Shown piece by piece: positions 16,894 through 26,302 of a DNA stretch of 64,000 bases. The translations under genes and the position numbers were made by a program. Every line of letters starts with the position of its first letter. Position 1 is the first letter of the stretch. The DNA lies in the NCBI RefSeq assembly GCF_015354245.1, contig NZ_JADKYZ010000012.1:1-64000 (forward strand), given 5' to 3'. Source of the DNA: Diaphorobacter caeni (GTDB taxonomy: Bacteria; Pseudomonadota; Gammaproteobacteria; Burkholderiales; Burkholderiaceae_C). The notes below the pieces were generated by a model. That model worked only from the letters and a program-made list of their open reading frames with translations, was not told where the DNA came from and did no database searches.

Positions 16894-17697
16894 TCAGCGC
16901 CTTTTGAAGACGAGATCCCACACACCGTGACCGAGGCGCAGGCCACGGTTTTCAAACTTGGTGAGTGGACGGTAGGCGGGCTGCGGTGCGTAGCCCTCGG
17001 CGCTGTTGAGCAGATGCGGATCGGCGCTCAGCACCTCGAGAATCTGTTCGGCATAGGGCTCCCAGTCGGTCGCGCAGTGGAGGTAACCACCGGGCTTGAG
17101 ACGGGAGGCAAGCTTGGCCACGAGCGGCGGCTGGATCAGGCGGCGCTTGTGGTGGCGCTTCTTGTGCCATGGATCGGGAAAGAAGATGTGCACGCCATCG
17201 AGCGAGCCCTCGGGCAGCATGTTGTCGATCACCTCGACGGCGTCGTGCTGCAGGATGCGGATATTCTCGATCTGGCCTTCGCCCACGCGCTTGAGCAGCG
17301 CGCCGACGCCGGGCGCGTGGACTTCGCAGCACAGGAAGTTGTCTTCGGGGCGCACCTGGGCGATGTGCGCGGTGGCGTCTCCCATGCCGAAGCCGATCTC
17401 GAGGATCAGCGGCGCAGCGCGGCCGAAGGCCGCCGTGGCGTCGAGCGGGGCGGGCGCGTAGTCGAGCACGAAGCGCGGACCCAGCGTCTCAAGCGCCTTG
17501 GCCTGGCCCGTGGTCACGCGGCCGGCGCGCAGCACGTAGCTTTTGATGGCCTTGGGGTGGGCGACGTCGGCGGGAGCCGCAGTTGCGCCTTGCTGGCTCG
17601 ATGCAGCGTCCGGGTTCGCGTCAGATGCGATAGGAGAAGTAATTGTTGTCACAGGAATAGATTGTAATTTCTTAATTGAGTCTGTAGGGCCAGGCAT
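16894..17697 (-). CDS. trmB: tRNA (guanine-N7-)-methyltransferase
   Basis: This 267-residue S-adenosylmethionine-dependent enzyme forms m7G46 in tRNAs. The SAM-binding loop is [17 protein letters not shown] (about 96-112), and the catalytic block is [19 protein letters not shown] (about 171-189), diagnostic of TrmB. The C-terminus [20 protein letters not shown] is also typical. The N-terminal ~45 residues are Ala/Ser-rich and not conserved, so the start is uncertain; 17697 overlaps gluQ by 26 bp, and GTG at 17652 is an alternative. Confidence 0.95.
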   Translation of the reverse strand: MPGPTDSIKKLQSIPVTTITSPIASDANPDAASSQQGATAAPADVAHPKAIKSYVLRAGRVTTGQAKALETLGPRFVLDYAPAPLDATAAFGRAAPLILEIGFGMGDATAHIAQVRPEDNFLCCEVHAPGVGALLKRVGEGQIENIRILQHDAVEVIDNMLPEGSLDGVHIFFPDPWHKKRHHKRRLIQPPLVAKLASRLKPGGYLHCATDWEPYAEQILEVLSADPHLLNSAEGYAPQPAYRPLTKFENRGLRLGHGVWDLVFKRR

Positions 17698-18646
17698 TCA
17701 CCCAAAAAGCGAGAGCTTCCGCGATCGTGCCCTGACGTTGAGCGTCGCTCACGGGCAGGGCCAGCGCGGCGGCGGCATCGCACAGGGCGAGCAGCGGTCT
17801 GGCGCTGTCGATGGGCGGTGCGCCGTGTTGCTTGGAGAGTTTTTCACCGTCGGCGGCACGCACCAGAGGGGTGTGCAGATAGCGGGGGCTGCTGAACCCC
17901 AAAGTGGCCTGCAGCATGATCTGGCGGGCCGTATTGTCGGTCAAATCCTCACCCCGAACGACGTGGGTGACGCCTTGATCTGCATCGTCTGCCACCACCG
18001 CCATCTGATAGGCCCAGATGCCGTCGGCACGCAGCAGCACGAAGTCGCCGACGGTGGCCGCCACATCCTGAATCTGAGGCCCCAGTCTGCGGTCGTGCCA
18101 CTTCACGCCCGCACTTGAGAGGGTGATGGAGCCCTCGTTGCGCACCTCGGTGGCTGACGATTGTTGACGCCGCACGGTGTGAAAACGCCACGAACGGGCG
18201 GGGCGTCCCTGCAGTCCATCTCGGCAGATGCCGGGGTAGACCTGTTCGGTGTGGCGTTCGTGCGTGTGCCCCTCGGCTTGCAGTGCCTGCGCGATGTCGC
18301 GCCGGGTGCAGGCGCACGGGAACGCCCAGCGTGCGGTCAGCAGCTGGTCGAGCAGTGCCTGATAGCGCGCGGTGCGCTGGGTTTGGTGGACGGGCGGTTC
18401 ATCCGCATGCAGTTGGCAAGCGGCGAGCTGGGAAAGAATCTCGGCCGACGCGGCCTCGGAGCACCGCGGCTGATCCACATCCTCGATGCGCACCAGCCAG
18501 CGGCCACCGGCGGCGCGGGCGTCCAGCCAGCTGGCGAGCGCCGCGACCAGCGAGCCCGCGTGCAGCGGGCCGGTGGGCGAGGGCGCAAATCTTCCCGTGT
18601 ACTGACCTGCCCACTGGCTGTCCGTCAACGCTGCTTCTTCTGTCAT
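17672..18646 (-). CDS. gluQ: Glutamyl-Q tRNA(Asp) synthetase
   Basis: This 324-residue paralogue of glutamyl-tRNA synthetase attaches glutamate to queuosine at the wobble base of tRNA-Asp. The HIGH-type signature is seen as [16 protein letters not shown] (near residue 22) and the KMSKS-type loop as [10 protein letters not shown] (about 265). The metal-binding cysteines include FPCACTRRD and the later Cys in YPGICRDG. The anticodon-binding domain of GltX is absent, as expected for YadB/GluQ. Its end overlaps trmB, suggesting coupling. Confidence 0.94.
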   Translation of the reverse strand: MTEEAALTDSQWAGQYTGRFAPSPTGPLHAGSLVAALASWLDARAAGGRWLVRIEDVDQPRCSEAASAEILSQLAACQLHADEPPVHQTQRTARYQALLDQLLTARWAFPCACTRRDIAQALQAEGHTHERHTEQVYPGICRDGLQGRPARSWRFHTVRRQQSSATEVRNEGSITLSSAGVKWHDRRLGPQIQDVAATVGDFVLLRADGIWAYQMAVVADDADQGVTHVVRGEDLTDNTARQIMLQATLGFSSPRYLHTPLVRAADGEKLSKQHGAPPIDSARPLLALCDAAAALALPVSDAQRQGTIAEALAFWVNAWPYRLN

Positions 18647-18714
18647 CTGCCGTCTGTTCCTTGGGGATCCTTCGCACGATCAGTTCTCGTGCGAAAGGTC
18701 TCAGAACGGCGATT

Positions 18715-19838
18715 TTACGAAAAAGCCTTGTTGGAATGAGCGACATCAATGGCGGCGAGCGCCAATTCGAGCCCGGAGATGAAGGCGTCCTCGAGCCGGT
18801 GGCCCAGACACCAGTCGCCACAGAGGCCGAGCTGGGCGTCGTCGTCCCACAGCGCTGATTGACCGAGCGGCATCATGGTGCGCGCGTGCGTCCAGCGGCG
18901 GATCTCGATCTGGCTGGGCGTTGCGCGTATGCCGGTCACTTCCGAGAACGCGCGCAGCAGCTTGGCCTGCACGCGAGCGGGGTCGTCTTTCAGATGCTCG
19001 AGCGACCACTGCGGGCTGGCCTGCACCGTCCAGCGTTCGACCTGCGAGCGAGCGGGCTTGGAGGATTCACGCGCCAGCCAGGCGATGCGGTGGTGGGTGC
19101 TGCGCGCCGCATTCCACTGCGGGCCGAGCGTGGTGAGGCCGGGGCGCACGGCTTGAGGAAAGCCGATCATCAGCGTCCAGCAGGGCGCGGTTCGACCTTG
19201 GCGAGCTCTTCTTCCCAAAGGGTCCGGTGTTCGCCCTGAATGGCCTGAGCGAGCGGCGCCGGCACGGCCAGCAGCACGGTGTCGAAGCCGGCGTGCACGC
19301 TGTTGCCGCCGTCGGGCAGCTGCGCGCGCAGCTGCCATTGTTCGGGAGAGACCACATCGCGCTCGATGGCGGAGATGGTGGTGTTGGTGACCAGGCGGCC
19401 CTTGTCGATGATTGGCTGTGCCCAGGTCTTGACGAGGGCATCCATCGCGGGAGTGGCGACCCAGTGGCGCTCGCCCGGTGGCGGTGCGGCGGCGACCACG
19501 CGGCCGGCCTCATCGAGCACGCGCACCGTGTTCACGCTCCAGGCGCGGCACAGGCCGGGAACCGTATCAAGCGCCTTCTGGAAACGCGCGTCGCGCACGG
19601 TGAAATACTGCGCACCCACGTCATAGGTGCCGCACACCGAATGCACGACCGAGGTGCGCCCCGAGGCTTCCGGCTGCTTCTCGAAAACCGTCACGTCATG
19701 GCCCGCCTGCATCAGCGTGCGCGCACAGGTGATGCCGGCCATGCCGGCGCCGATCACGGCGATTCGCTTGGGCTTGGAGCGGATGCCTCCATAGGGGCGG
19801 TGTTCGGGCTCGGAATTCCTGGAAGTAGTGTCTAGCAT
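18715..19838 (-). pseudogene. FAD-dependent amine-oxidase-like protein (renalase group), frameshifted
   Basis: The N-terminal frame (19170-19838) has the FAD-binding GxGxxG motif AVIGAGMAGITCARTLMQAG (residues about 26-45) and a GRTS block. It ends shortly after LAKVEPRPAGR. The expected continuation (PCWTLMIGFPQAV ... WARxx ... LCGDWCLGHRLEDAFISGLE) is in another frame, ending at 18715. Adding one G to the CCGCGCCC run at about 19187-19190 restores a single ~370-residue protein reading VEPAPCWTLM. The C-terminal GDWCLG...EDAFISG block is the second FAD contact. Either the gene is broken or one base is missing from the assembly. Confidence 0.85.
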
Positions 19839-19997
19839 GACGGACCCAGTCTAAAAAAGTGGATGCAGCCCAAAGGAGTCATCGGGAGTCCACGGAGATC
19901 GTCACGGCGGCGCGCCCGAAAATCCCGAATGTGTCTTCCTTCGCGATGCGGCTTTGACACTCTACACGGCTTATGACTCCAATTGGCCGCGACCGGC

Positions 19998-20942
19998 TCA
20001 GAAGTGATGGTGGTTTTCCAGTAAGGAGCGTTGCGTGGCCTCGCTCTTGAGTTGCTTGAGCCACCATTGCAGGGCCTGGCCGGGCGACTTCTGCATGCTG
20101 CGGCCCCAGACATAGCTCAACCGCACCGTGCGCTGCGGGCGCTGCACGGCCTTCACGACGAGGTGACCGGCGTTGACATAGGAGCGCACCATGGGCTCGG
20201 GCAGAAACCCGGCGCCCATGCCGCGCAACTGGGCCTGGATCTTGGCGCTCATCGAGTCCACCGTCAGCACGTCCTGACCGGGAAGAATGCCCATCGTCAC
20301 GTTCGAGCGGCTGGCGGAATCGGCCACGGCGATCATCCGGTGCTCGCGCAGCGTGGCGTCGCTCAGCGGCTCGGGCAGGTTGGCCAGCGGGTGATGCGGT
20401 GCGACCACGAACACGAACTTGAGCGAACCCAGCGGCGCGCTCTGCAGCCCCGCGATGCTCGGCGTGTCGACGGCCACTCCAATGGCGATGTCGGCACGGC
20501 CCGAGGTCAGGCACTCCAGCGTGCCGCTGAGAATGCCGTCGGTGAGCTTGAGCCGCGTCGGCGGCGTCGGCTTGATGTCGTAGAACGACTGCGCGAGCTC
20601 CAGCATCGTGGGCGTGGAGATGATCTGGTCCACGCTCAGCGTGAGCTGGGGTTCCCAGCCGGTCGCGACGCGGCGCACATGGTTGGCCACCGAATCCACG
20701 TCTTCGAGCAGACGCGCCCCTTCGCGCAGCAGTTCCGCTCCGGCCTCGGTCGGGTGGGCCTGGCGCGAACTCCGGTCAAACAGCAGCACGTCCAGTGCGT
20801 CCTCGATCTGGCGCACGCGGTAGGTGAGCGCGCTCGGCACCAGCTGCAACTCGCGCGCGGCGGCCGCAAAGCTGCCCGTGTCCGCTATCAACTGCAGCAT
20901 GGTGAGATTTTCCGGTGTCAGTACATCGCGTGCGTTTTGCAT
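19998..20942 (-). CDS. LysR-family regulator, divergent from the pirin gene
   Basis: This 314-residue LysR-type regulator has its helix-turn-helix at about residues 10-70 (LTMLQLIADTGSFAAAAREL, VPSALTYRVRQIEDALDVLL) and a co-inducer-binding domain from about 95. The first ATG, 20942, gives the normal length. It faces the pirin gene across a 130-bp spacer with two matching dyads, and LysR/pirin pairs of this kind are common in Burkholderiales. It therefore probably controls the pirin gene and itself. The inducer is unknown. Confidence 0.9.
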   Translation of the reverse strand: MQNARDVLTPENLTMLQLIADTGSFAAAARELQLVPSALTYRVRQIEDALDVLLFDRSSRQAHPTEAGAELLREGARLLEDVDSVANHVRRVATGWEPQLTLSVDQIISTPTMLELAQSFYDIKPTPPTRLKLTDGILSGTLECLTSGRADIAIGVAVDTPSIAGLQSAPLGSLKFVFVVAPHHPLANLPEPLSDATLREHRMIAVADSASRSNVTMGILPGQDVLTVDSMSAKIQAQLRGMGAGFLPEPMVRSYVNAGHLVVKAVQRPQRTVRLSYVWGRSMQKSPGQALQWWLKQLKSEATQRSLLENHHHF

Positions 20943-20958
20943 GGTGGCGCCACTTTAC

Positions 20959-20995
20959 TTCAATTCATTTGAACGATGCCTTCAACCGGCTTGAG
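20959..20995. promoter_or_regulatory. Twin LysR-type operator boxes
   Basis: TTCAA-N5-TTGAA at 20959-20973 is a perfect dyad. TTCAA-N5-TTGAG at 20981-20995 is a near copy, 22 bp away centre to centre. The second overlaps a TTGAGA that could serve as the pirin -35. This is the classic recognition-plus-activation layout of LysR regulators. Confidence 0.65.
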
Positions 20996-21072
20996 ACACG
21001 CGGCAGCACGCCCCATCTACAGTACATACATCGGGTTCGACGAAGCCCGCAACCCACACGAAGGAGCTTTTT

Positions 21073-21774
21073 ATGTTGACCATTCGCCATTCTGATGACC
21101 GCGGCCTTGCTGACCATGGCTGGCTCAAGTCGCGTCACAGCTTTTCGTTCGCAGATTACTATGATCCACGCCACATGGGCTGGGGCAATCTGCGTGTGAT
21201 CAACGAAGACCGCATCGCCCCCGGCACCGGCTTCGGCACCCACGGTCACCGTGACATGGAAATCATCAGCTACGTGCTTTCGGGCAACTTGGCACACAAG
21301 GACAGCATGGGCAACGTCAAGGGCATCCCGCCCGGAGACGTGCAGCGCATGAGCGCCGGCACCGGCGTGCGCCACAGCGAGTTCAACCATGCCGAAGGCG
21401 AGACCACGCACTTCCTGCAGATCTGGATCGAGCCCAACGAGACCGGCGTGCCTCCGAGCTACGAGCAGATCACGGTCCCCGACGACCAGAAGCAGGGCCG
21501 CCTGCGTCTGGTGGCCGCGCCCGGCGGCGATGAAGGCGTCGTGAACATCCACGCCGATGCACGCCTGTATGCAGGCCTGTTCAACGGCGCGGAACAGGCC
21601 GACCTGAAGATCGACCCGACCCGCAAGGCCTATGTGCATCTGGTCAAGGGGGAACTCAAGGTCAACGGCCAATCGCTCAAGACCGGCGATGCCGCGCTGA
21701 TCAAGGACGAGGCCGACATCAAGCTCACCGACGGCAAGGACGCCGAGGTGCTGGTGTTCGATCTGCAGGCTTGA
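21073..21774 (+). CDS. Pirin-family bicupin protein
   Basis: This 233-residue cytosolic protein of the pirin (YhhW-type) family contains two cupin barrels. Metal ligands of the N-terminal cupin are visible as GTHGHRDMEIISYVLSG and in RHSEFNHAEGETTHFLQIW. YhhW-type pirins show quercetin 2,3-dioxygenase activity in vitro; the physiological role is often stress related and is not determined here. It starts with ATG preceded by AAGGAG. A strong terminator follows at 21860. Confidence 0.93.
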   Translation: MLTIRHSDDRGLADHGWLKSRHSFSFADYYDPRHMGWGNLRVINEDRIAPGTGFGTHGHRDMEIISYVLSGNLAHKDSMGNVKGIPPGDVQRMSAGTGVRHSEFNHAEGETTHFLQIWIEPNETGVPPSYEQITVPDDQKQGRLRLVAAPGGDEGVVNIHADARLYAGLFNGAEQADLKIDPTRKAYVHLVKGELKVNGQSLKTGDAALIKDEADIKLTDGKDAEVLVFDLQA

Positions 21775-21859
21775 TCCGACGCCATAGGAGCGTGTTTGCG
21801 ATCTCGGCCCCCGCACGGGCCGGATGCAACGCTCAGTTGAACGAGGTAGAGAAAAGAGA

Positions 21860-21898
21860 GAAGACGCCCTCGCATGCTGGGATGCGAGGGCGTCTTTT
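21860..21898. terminator. Rho-independent terminator between pirin and bpt
   Basis: GACGCCCTCGCAT...ATGCGAGGGCGTC is a perfect 13-bp stem followed by TTTT on the plus strand. The minus strand has a weaker T-rich tail, so it may also serve bpt. Confidence 0.92.
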
Positions 21899-21929
21899 CA
21901 TGCGTCAAGGCGAACCTGACTCGTCGCTC

Positions 21930-22676
21930 TCACTTGGCGGCTGCGCCGCGCTGCCACTGTCCCTGCACCAGCCGCTCGTTCGGCTCGAAGCGGGCCTTGT
22001 AGTTCATCTTGGGGCTTTGCTCGATCCAGTAGCCGAGGTAGACGAAGGGCAGTCCAAGGGAGCGGGCCTGCTGGATCTGCCACTGCACGTTGTAGGTGCC
22101 GTAGCTGGTCTTGTCCTCGGGCTCGTAGAACGTGTAGACGGCGGAGATGCCGTCGTCGAGCACGTCGAGAATCGACACCATCTTGAGCGCTCCGGGCGTG
22201 CCGTCCGCGTGCGTCTCGCGGAACTCCACCAGGCGTGAGTTGACGCGGCTTTGCAGCAGGAACTGGGTGTACTGGTCGATGCTGTCGTGATCCATGCCGC
22301 CGCCTGCATGGCGCGCGTTCTGGTAGCGCAGGTAGAGCTGGTAATGCTCGGGCAGATAGCACAGGCGCAGCACGCGGGCCTGCAGATGGGAGTGCTGGGA
22401 AAAGGCGCGGCGCTGGCTGCGGTCGGGTTTGAATTCGTTGACCAGCACGCGCAGCGGCACGCAGGCCTGACAGCCGTCGCAGTAGGGACGGTAGGTGAAC
22501 ATGCCGCTGCGGCGGAAACCGCGTGCGACGAGGTCGGAATAGACGTTGTTGTGGATCAGGTGACTGGGCGTGGCAACCTGGGAACGCGCCAGCCGGCCCG
22601 GCAGGTAGCTGCAGGTGTAGGGGGCTGTCGCATAAAACTGCAGCGATTGCAGTGGCAGGTCGTTGAGCTGGGTCAC
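21930..22676 (-). CDS. bpt: Aspartate/glutamate leucyltransferase (N-end rule)
   Basis: This 248-residue aminoacyl-tRNA-protein transferase adds leucine to N-terminal Asp or Glu, marking proteins for ClpS/ClpAP degradation. It belongs to the arginyltransferase-like (ATE) family. The N-terminal cysteine cluster ([16 protein letters not shown], about 63-78) and the C-terminal block [20 protein letters not shown] are diagnostic. Its start overlaps the end of aat by 4 bp (ATGA), so the two N-end-rule enzymes are made together. Confidence 0.95.
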   Translation of the reverse strand: MTQLNDLPLQSLQFYATAPYTCSYLPGRLARSQVATPSHLIHNNVYSDLVARGFRRSGMFTYRPYCDGCQACVPLRVLVNEFKPDRSQRRAFSQHSHLQARVLRLCYLPEHYQLYLRYQNARHAGGGMDHDSIDQYTQFLLQSRVNSRLVEFRETHADGTPGALKMVSILDVLDDGISAVYTFYEPEDKTSYGTYNVQWQIQQARSLGLPFVYLGYWIEQSPKMNYKARFEPNERLVQGQWQRGAAAK

Positions 22677-23425
22677 ACGGAAGATGGCGAAGACAACAAT
22701 GAATCCCAGTATACGGGCTTGAAAGTCCAGTCGAGCTCATCGTTGGCACGGGCTTCGTGAACCTTGGTCAGAAACTGCGCGCGCGAGACTTCGCGGCCAC
22801 CCAGCGATGCGAGGTGCGCGGTGTTCTGCTGGCAGTCGATCATCTCGACGCCCTGCGTGCGGCACAGGCCCACCAGCGCGGACAGGGCGACCTTGGAGGC
22901 GTCGGTCGCATGCGCGAACATCGATTCTCCGAACACCGCGCGGCCGATGGCGATGCAGTAGAGCCCGCCCACGAGCTTGCCGTCCACCCAGGTTTCCACG
23001 CTGTGGGCGGTGCCCGCCGCATGCAGCTGTTCGTAGGCTTCGATCATCGCGGGCACGATCCAGGTGCCGCTCTGCCCGGAGCGCGGCGAGGACGAGCAGG
23101 CGTTGATGACCGCGCTGAAATCGCTGTCGATGCGCACCTCGCACGAGGGCAGGGTGCGAAAGCGCTTGATCGTCTTGCGCAGCGAGTTGTGCAGTTTGAA
23201 TTCCGCCGGGTACAGCACCATGCGCGGATCGGGGCTCCACCAGAGAATCGGCTGCCCCTGGCTGAACCACGGAAAGATGCCGTTGGCGTACGCCGCCTTC
23301 AGGCGCCAGACATCCAGGGTCGCCCCCGCCGCCAGCAGCCCCGGCGCGGGAGAGTCATGGCCCCAGCTGTCGTCGACGCAGGGAAAGGGTTCATCGGGAT
23401 CGAGCCAGGTCAGCGATGGAGTCAT
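22673..23425 (-). CDS. aat: Leucyl/phenylalanyl-tRNA-protein transferase
   Basis: This 250-residue enzyme (from [11 protein letters not shown]) transfers Leu or Phe from tRNA to N-terminal Arg or Lys. Family blocks are [41 protein letters not shown] and [19 protein letters not shown]. An upstream in-frame GTG at 23440 would add five residues; neither start has a clear ribosome binding site, and family N-termini favour 23425. It is the first gene of a two-gene operon with bpt. Confidence 0.95.
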   Translation of the reverse strand: MTPSLTWLDPDEPFPCVDDSWGHDSPAPGLLAAGATLDVWRLKAAYANGIFPWFSQGQPILWWSPDPRMVLYPAEFKLHNSLRKTIKRFRTLPSCEVRIDSDFSAVINACSSSPRSGQSGTWIVPAMIEAYEQLHAAGTAHSVETWVDGKLVGGLYCIAIGRAVFGESMFAHATDASKVALSALVGLCRTQGVEMIDCQQNTAHLASLGGREVSRAQFLTKVHEARANDELDWTFKPVYWDSLLSSPSSV

Positions 23426-23481
23426 GGATGAATGCAGCACGGTATCGAGGGATATCGTATTGCATTGTGGGCCCCATGGCA

Positions 23482-23513
23482 GACCGCCCGCTGAATTTCT
23501 CCAGCGGGCGGTC
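23482..23513. terminator. GC-rich hairpin between yggL and aat
   Basis: GACCGCCCGCTG...CAGCGGGCGGTC is a 12-bp perfect stem with an 8-base loop. It lies just after the yggL stop and before aat, both on the minus strand. No T-run follows on that strand, so it may act as an RNA-stabilising or weak terminator structure. Confidence 0.55.
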
Positions 23514-23536
23514 TCGTCACGCGTGCAGGCCGGTGA

Positions 23537-23875
23537 TCAATCCTGGACGTACCAGGCGTCCTTCAACTCGCTCACGCGAACCGGCGCGTCCTTGAACTGC
23601 GCCTTGAGCCACTTTTCGACGACCTGGCGGTCTTCTTCGGTGGCGGAGCCGCGCGGGTAGGCCGTCACGAAGCCTTCGCTGAGCCAGCCGCCGAGCATCA
23701 GGCTGCGGGGCACGACGACCTCGGTGAGGAACTGGTCCATCAGCGCTTCCTGCGCATCGGGGGAGAGCTTGTCCTTGAGTTCGACTTCGTATTCGAAGCC
23801 CAGCTCCTGGAACTCTGCGATGTGCATCTTCTTGCGTTGGCGGCGGCTGCGTTGCTTGTTGGGTGGCAGGGACAT
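23537..23875 (-). CDS. yggL: YggL-family (DUF469) 50S-associated protein
   Basis: This 112-residue protein has a basic N-terminus (NKQRSRRQRKKMHIAEFQEL) followed by GFEYEVEL and the LMLGGWLSEGFVTA block of YggL. YggL binds the 50S ribosomal subunit in E. coli. The length matches the family. It is a stand-alone gene in the same direction as its neighbours. Confidence 0.9.
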   Translation of the reverse strand: MSLPPNKQRSRRQRKKMHIAEFQELGFEYEVELKDKLSPDAQEALMDQFLTEVVVPRSLMLGGWLSEGFVTAYPRGSATEEDRQVVEKWLKAQFKDAPVRVSELKDAWYVQD

Positions 23876-23938
23876 GATGTGTGCATTGCGCGCCGCTTGG
23901 GGAGCGGCGCGGTGTTTGATGGATGAAAGTACGCCACT

Positions 23939-24409
23939 TTATTGCAAATGCAAAGGCGCAGCCTTGAAGTCGGGTGCCTTGTCGGCCACGACATTGAGCT
24001 TGACGCCGAACTCCAGCCATGCCTTGCATGCGGCGATCACCAGATTGAAGCCCTCCGTCTGGTCGAGCACCTGGCGGTACTGCTCCTGCGGCGAGCCCTC
24101 GAAACCCGAGGCGGTGATGGCCACGAAGGTGGTGCCGTCGGCCCGCTCCTCGAAGTCCCACTGAGCCCGGGCGGGCCATTCGATGACGAGGCGCCGGTTG
24201 GTGTCCAGCGTCACGACCCGCACCTTGGCGCTCACGCCGTAGTGCTCCCAATGCCAGGTGACTGTGGCGCCCTGGTTGAGCGCGCCACTCGCCCGGTCGA
24301 ACCAGAATTGCGTGGTGACGCGGGGATCGACGAACGCGTTGAACACCTCGGCAACGGGCCGGCGGATCAGCATCGTGATCTTGGCGGTGGGCGCGGGAGT
24401 GCCGAGCAT
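23939..24409 (-). CDS. SRPBCC/AHSA1-family protein
   Basis: This 156-residue START/Bet v1-like protein (activator of Hsp90 homologue-1 type) has an N-terminal ITMLIRRPVAEVFNAFVDPR followed by TTQFWFDRASGAL. A Trp-rich strand (TVTWHWEHYGVSAKVRV) and the C-terminal helix (YRQVLDQTEGFNLVIAACKAWLEFG) close the hydrophobic cavity. Such proteins bind small hydrophobic ligands; no ligand can be named. It lies 6 bp downstream of the phasin-like gene and is probably co-transcribed with it. Confidence 0.87.
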   Translation of the reverse strand: MLGTPAPTAKITMLIRRPVAEVFNAFVDPRVTTQFWFDRASGALNQGATVTWHWEHYGVSAKVRVVTLDTNRRLVIEWPARAQWDFEERADGTTFVAITASGFEGSPQEQYRQVLDQTEGFNLVIAACKAWLEFGVKLNVVADKAPDFKAAPLHLQ

Positions 24410-24415
24410 GCGCGA

Positions 24416-24799
24416 TCAGAGCAGCTTGGTGCGGGACAGCCGCTTGGAGTTCTGAACCGCCTTGCGATGGATCGGCGCGACGGACTTCGCGCTGATGCGC
24501 TCCAGCGTCTTCGGCATGCGCGACAGCTGACCGGAGAGCGCCATGGGGCCGCGCATCCACGACCAGAACAGCGACTGCTGCATCTTGCCCATCTCCATGC
24601 ACAGGGTCCACCACGACTGCGCGAAGGCAATCTGCTTCTCGGCCACCATGCCGGTGAATTCCTTCTGGTCGCGTTTGGAAAGATGGGTGGGGGAAGACAG
24701 CGCCATGCGGGTGACGCGGTGGGCGATGACCTGCGGCGCGGCGACGCTCAGCTCCGCCAACTGGCGGCCGGTGGATCGGGTTCTCGAGGGGCGGGACAT
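24416..24799 (-). CDS. Phasin-like polyhydroxyalkanoate granule-associated protein (tentative)
   Basis: This 127-residue, strongly basic, mostly helical protein has a central aromatic/methionine-rich helix (AFAQSWWTLCMEMGKMQQSL, about 73-92) and a Lys/Arg-rich tail. Small helical proteins of this kind in Comamonadaceae are annotated as granule-associated phasins, and the genome has a PHA operon at 56-60 kb. No PHA gene is adjacent, and similarity to classical PhaP is not obvious, so the call is tentative. Confidence 0.5.
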   Translation of the reverse strand: MSRPSRTRSTGRQLAELSVAAPQVIAHRVTRMALSSPTHLSKRDQKEFTGMVAEKQIAFAQSWWTLCMEMGKMQQSLFWSWMRGPMALSGQLSRMPKTLERISAKSVAPIHRKAVQNSKRLSRTKLL

Positions 24800-24973
24800 G
24801 TAATGAAAACTCCTTGCGCATCGAGGCGTGCATCACGCTCTCGATGAGAGATCACGCTGGGAAGAATCAGCCGATCCATTCTGACGATTCCATATGACAC
24901 GCGCCAGTGGGCCGCTTGTAGGAGGAGGGGACGAAATGCGCCGCGCCTTCGCGCTCCACCAGATTGGGCGCGT

Positions 24974-25585
24974 TCACCCTGCCGACACATCGACGTGATA
25001 CGTCCCCCACGGACACAGCGCAAAGCGCTCCTTGAGGGACTTGCTCGCCATGTCAGGAAAACGATCGGCTTCGTAGACCGACCACAGCGGGCCGATGCCG
25101 CCCAGGGCGAGCGGCGCATCGTCGATGTGGGTGGCGATGATGAAGCGGCGACTCGTGATTTCCGCGGCGGAGATGGCCACGCCGTAGCCATCGATGGCGC
25201 GCACCAGAAAGGACAAGTTGGCGGCCCACGTGACGCCCGCGGCCTTCATCACGTCGCTGAACAGCGGGCCTTTGAGCGCATGCTTTTTCGCGTCGTATTC
25301 GAGCGTGGGATGGATGGTGACGGACGGGAGCGCCGTGATGGCGTCGTAGTCAAAGGCGTGGGCCTTGTCAAAGCGCACCTGGTGCTTGCCCATGAGCTGA
25401 TCGAGCTGCGGATCGAACGCTTGCCGATTGCCCGTGCCGATGCGGCCGCTCACCGTGAGCAGCACGGGGCCTTTGGCGGCCTTGGGGGCGTGCTGGGCCT
25501 GAGCGGCAAGGGCGCTCGCGCCAAGGCCAAGAGCCGCGCTGCGGGCGGCCAGCTTCATGAAGTCGCGTTTGGGATGGTTGTGCAT
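24974..25585 (-). CDS. Secreted protein with molybdopterin-oxidoreductase-like (SUOX) fold
   Basis: This 203-residue exported protein starts at 25585 with a signal peptide (MHNHPKRDFMKLAARSAALG, then an Ala-rich stretch ending QAQ at about 31). A segment KRDFMKLAARSAALGLG resembles a Tat signal but lacks the twin Arg. The mature part has the Oxidored_molyb pattern (VLLTVSGRIG, ALPSVTIHPTLEY, LFSDVMKAAGV, DGYGVAISAAEI). The only mature Cys (FALCPWGTY) is near the C-terminus, not at the cofactor position, so molybdenum binding through cysteine is unlikely. The role is unknown. It lies 11 bp from the methyltransferase gene. Confidence 0.78.
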   Translation of the reverse strand: MHNHPKRDFMKLAARSAALGLGASALAAQAQHAPKAAKGPVLLTVSGRIGTGNRQAFDPQLDQLMGKHQVRFDKAHAFDYDAITALPSVTIHPTLEYDAKKHALKGPLFSDVMKAAGVTWAANLSFLVRAIDGYGVAISAAEITSRRFIIATHIDDAPLALGGIGPLWSVYEADRFPDMASKSLKERFALCPWGTYHVDVSAG

Positions 25586-25596
25586 GGTGATTGTCT

Positions 25597-26253
25597 TCAA
25601 GCCAGACGGTAGCTCAGCGCCCAGAAATAGGGCCATTCGCGGACTTCGATCTCGCTTGCGTGCGGGGCCACCGCTTCGCGCAATTGCTGTTCCGTCGGGA
25701 AGTTCTTGAGCACGCGGTGAGTGCTGCCATCCTTGAGCGACCGGGACTGGTAGCTGTTGCCGTCCACGTCGGTGCCGGAGATCGGCGTGCTGCTGCCTTC
25801 GACATAACGGTTGTCGATCAGCACCACGCGGGCTCCAGGCCGGAGGGTTTTGTGCAGGCCGCGCAGAAACTCCTGTTGGCGAGCGATCGGCACGTGCGAC
25901 CACCAGAAGCCCGCAAAGGCGGCGTCGTGGCGCTCGACGGGCGAGGGAAGCTGGTAGGCGTCGCCGACGGTGAATTGCACCTGCGCGAGCGGTACGCGGG
26001 CGCGGGCGATCTCCAGTGTTTCGACAGCCGCGTCGATGCCCAGCACCTGCTGGCAATGCGGGGCGTAGAACTGGGTCCAGTAGCCGGTGCCGCAGGCGAT
26101 TTCGAGGACGGAGCCTGTGCCGATCCGCGTTGGAAGCCAGGCCTTCATGGCGCGCAGATCGTCCTGACGTTCGGGTTTCAGATAGATGCTGTCGTATTCC
26201 CGTGCGCGGGCGGCGTAGTAGCCAGGAAGGGATTCAGGCAGGGCGTCTTGCAT
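25597..26253 (-). CDS. Class I SAM-dependent methyltransferase
   Basis: This 218-residue cytosolic protein has the SAM-binding motif I VLEIACGTGYWTQFYA (about 50-65), motif II GIDAAVETLEIAR and the motif III region LRPGARVVLIDNRYVEGSS. The start MQDALPESLPGYYAARAREYD at 26253 sits at a family-typical position. The substrate is not evident; the closest general type is a ubiquinone/menaquinone or small-molecule methyltransferase fold. It is probably co-transcribed with the secreted protein downstream. Confidence 0.82.
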   Translation of the reverse strand: MQDALPESLPGYYAARAREYDSIYLKPERQDDLRAMKAWLPTRIGTGSVLEIACGTGYWTQFYAPHCQQVLGIDAAVETLEIARARVPLAQVQFTVGDAYQLPSPVERHDAAFAGFWWSHVPIARQQEFLRGLHKTLRPGARVVLIDNRYVEGSSTPISGTDVDGNSYQSRSLKDGSTHRVLKNFPTEQQLREAVAPHASEIEVREWPYFWALSYRLA

Positions 26254-26302
26254 GAGTCGCCATTGTGGGACGCATGCAAGACCCTGACAGGGAAAAGGAC
26301 GC

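Noticed and set aside
24416-24799. Treating this gene as a classical PhaP
   Set aside because: The helical basic pattern fits a granule-associated protein, but there is no clear phasin-family signature or adjacent PHA gene, so only a tentative call is given.
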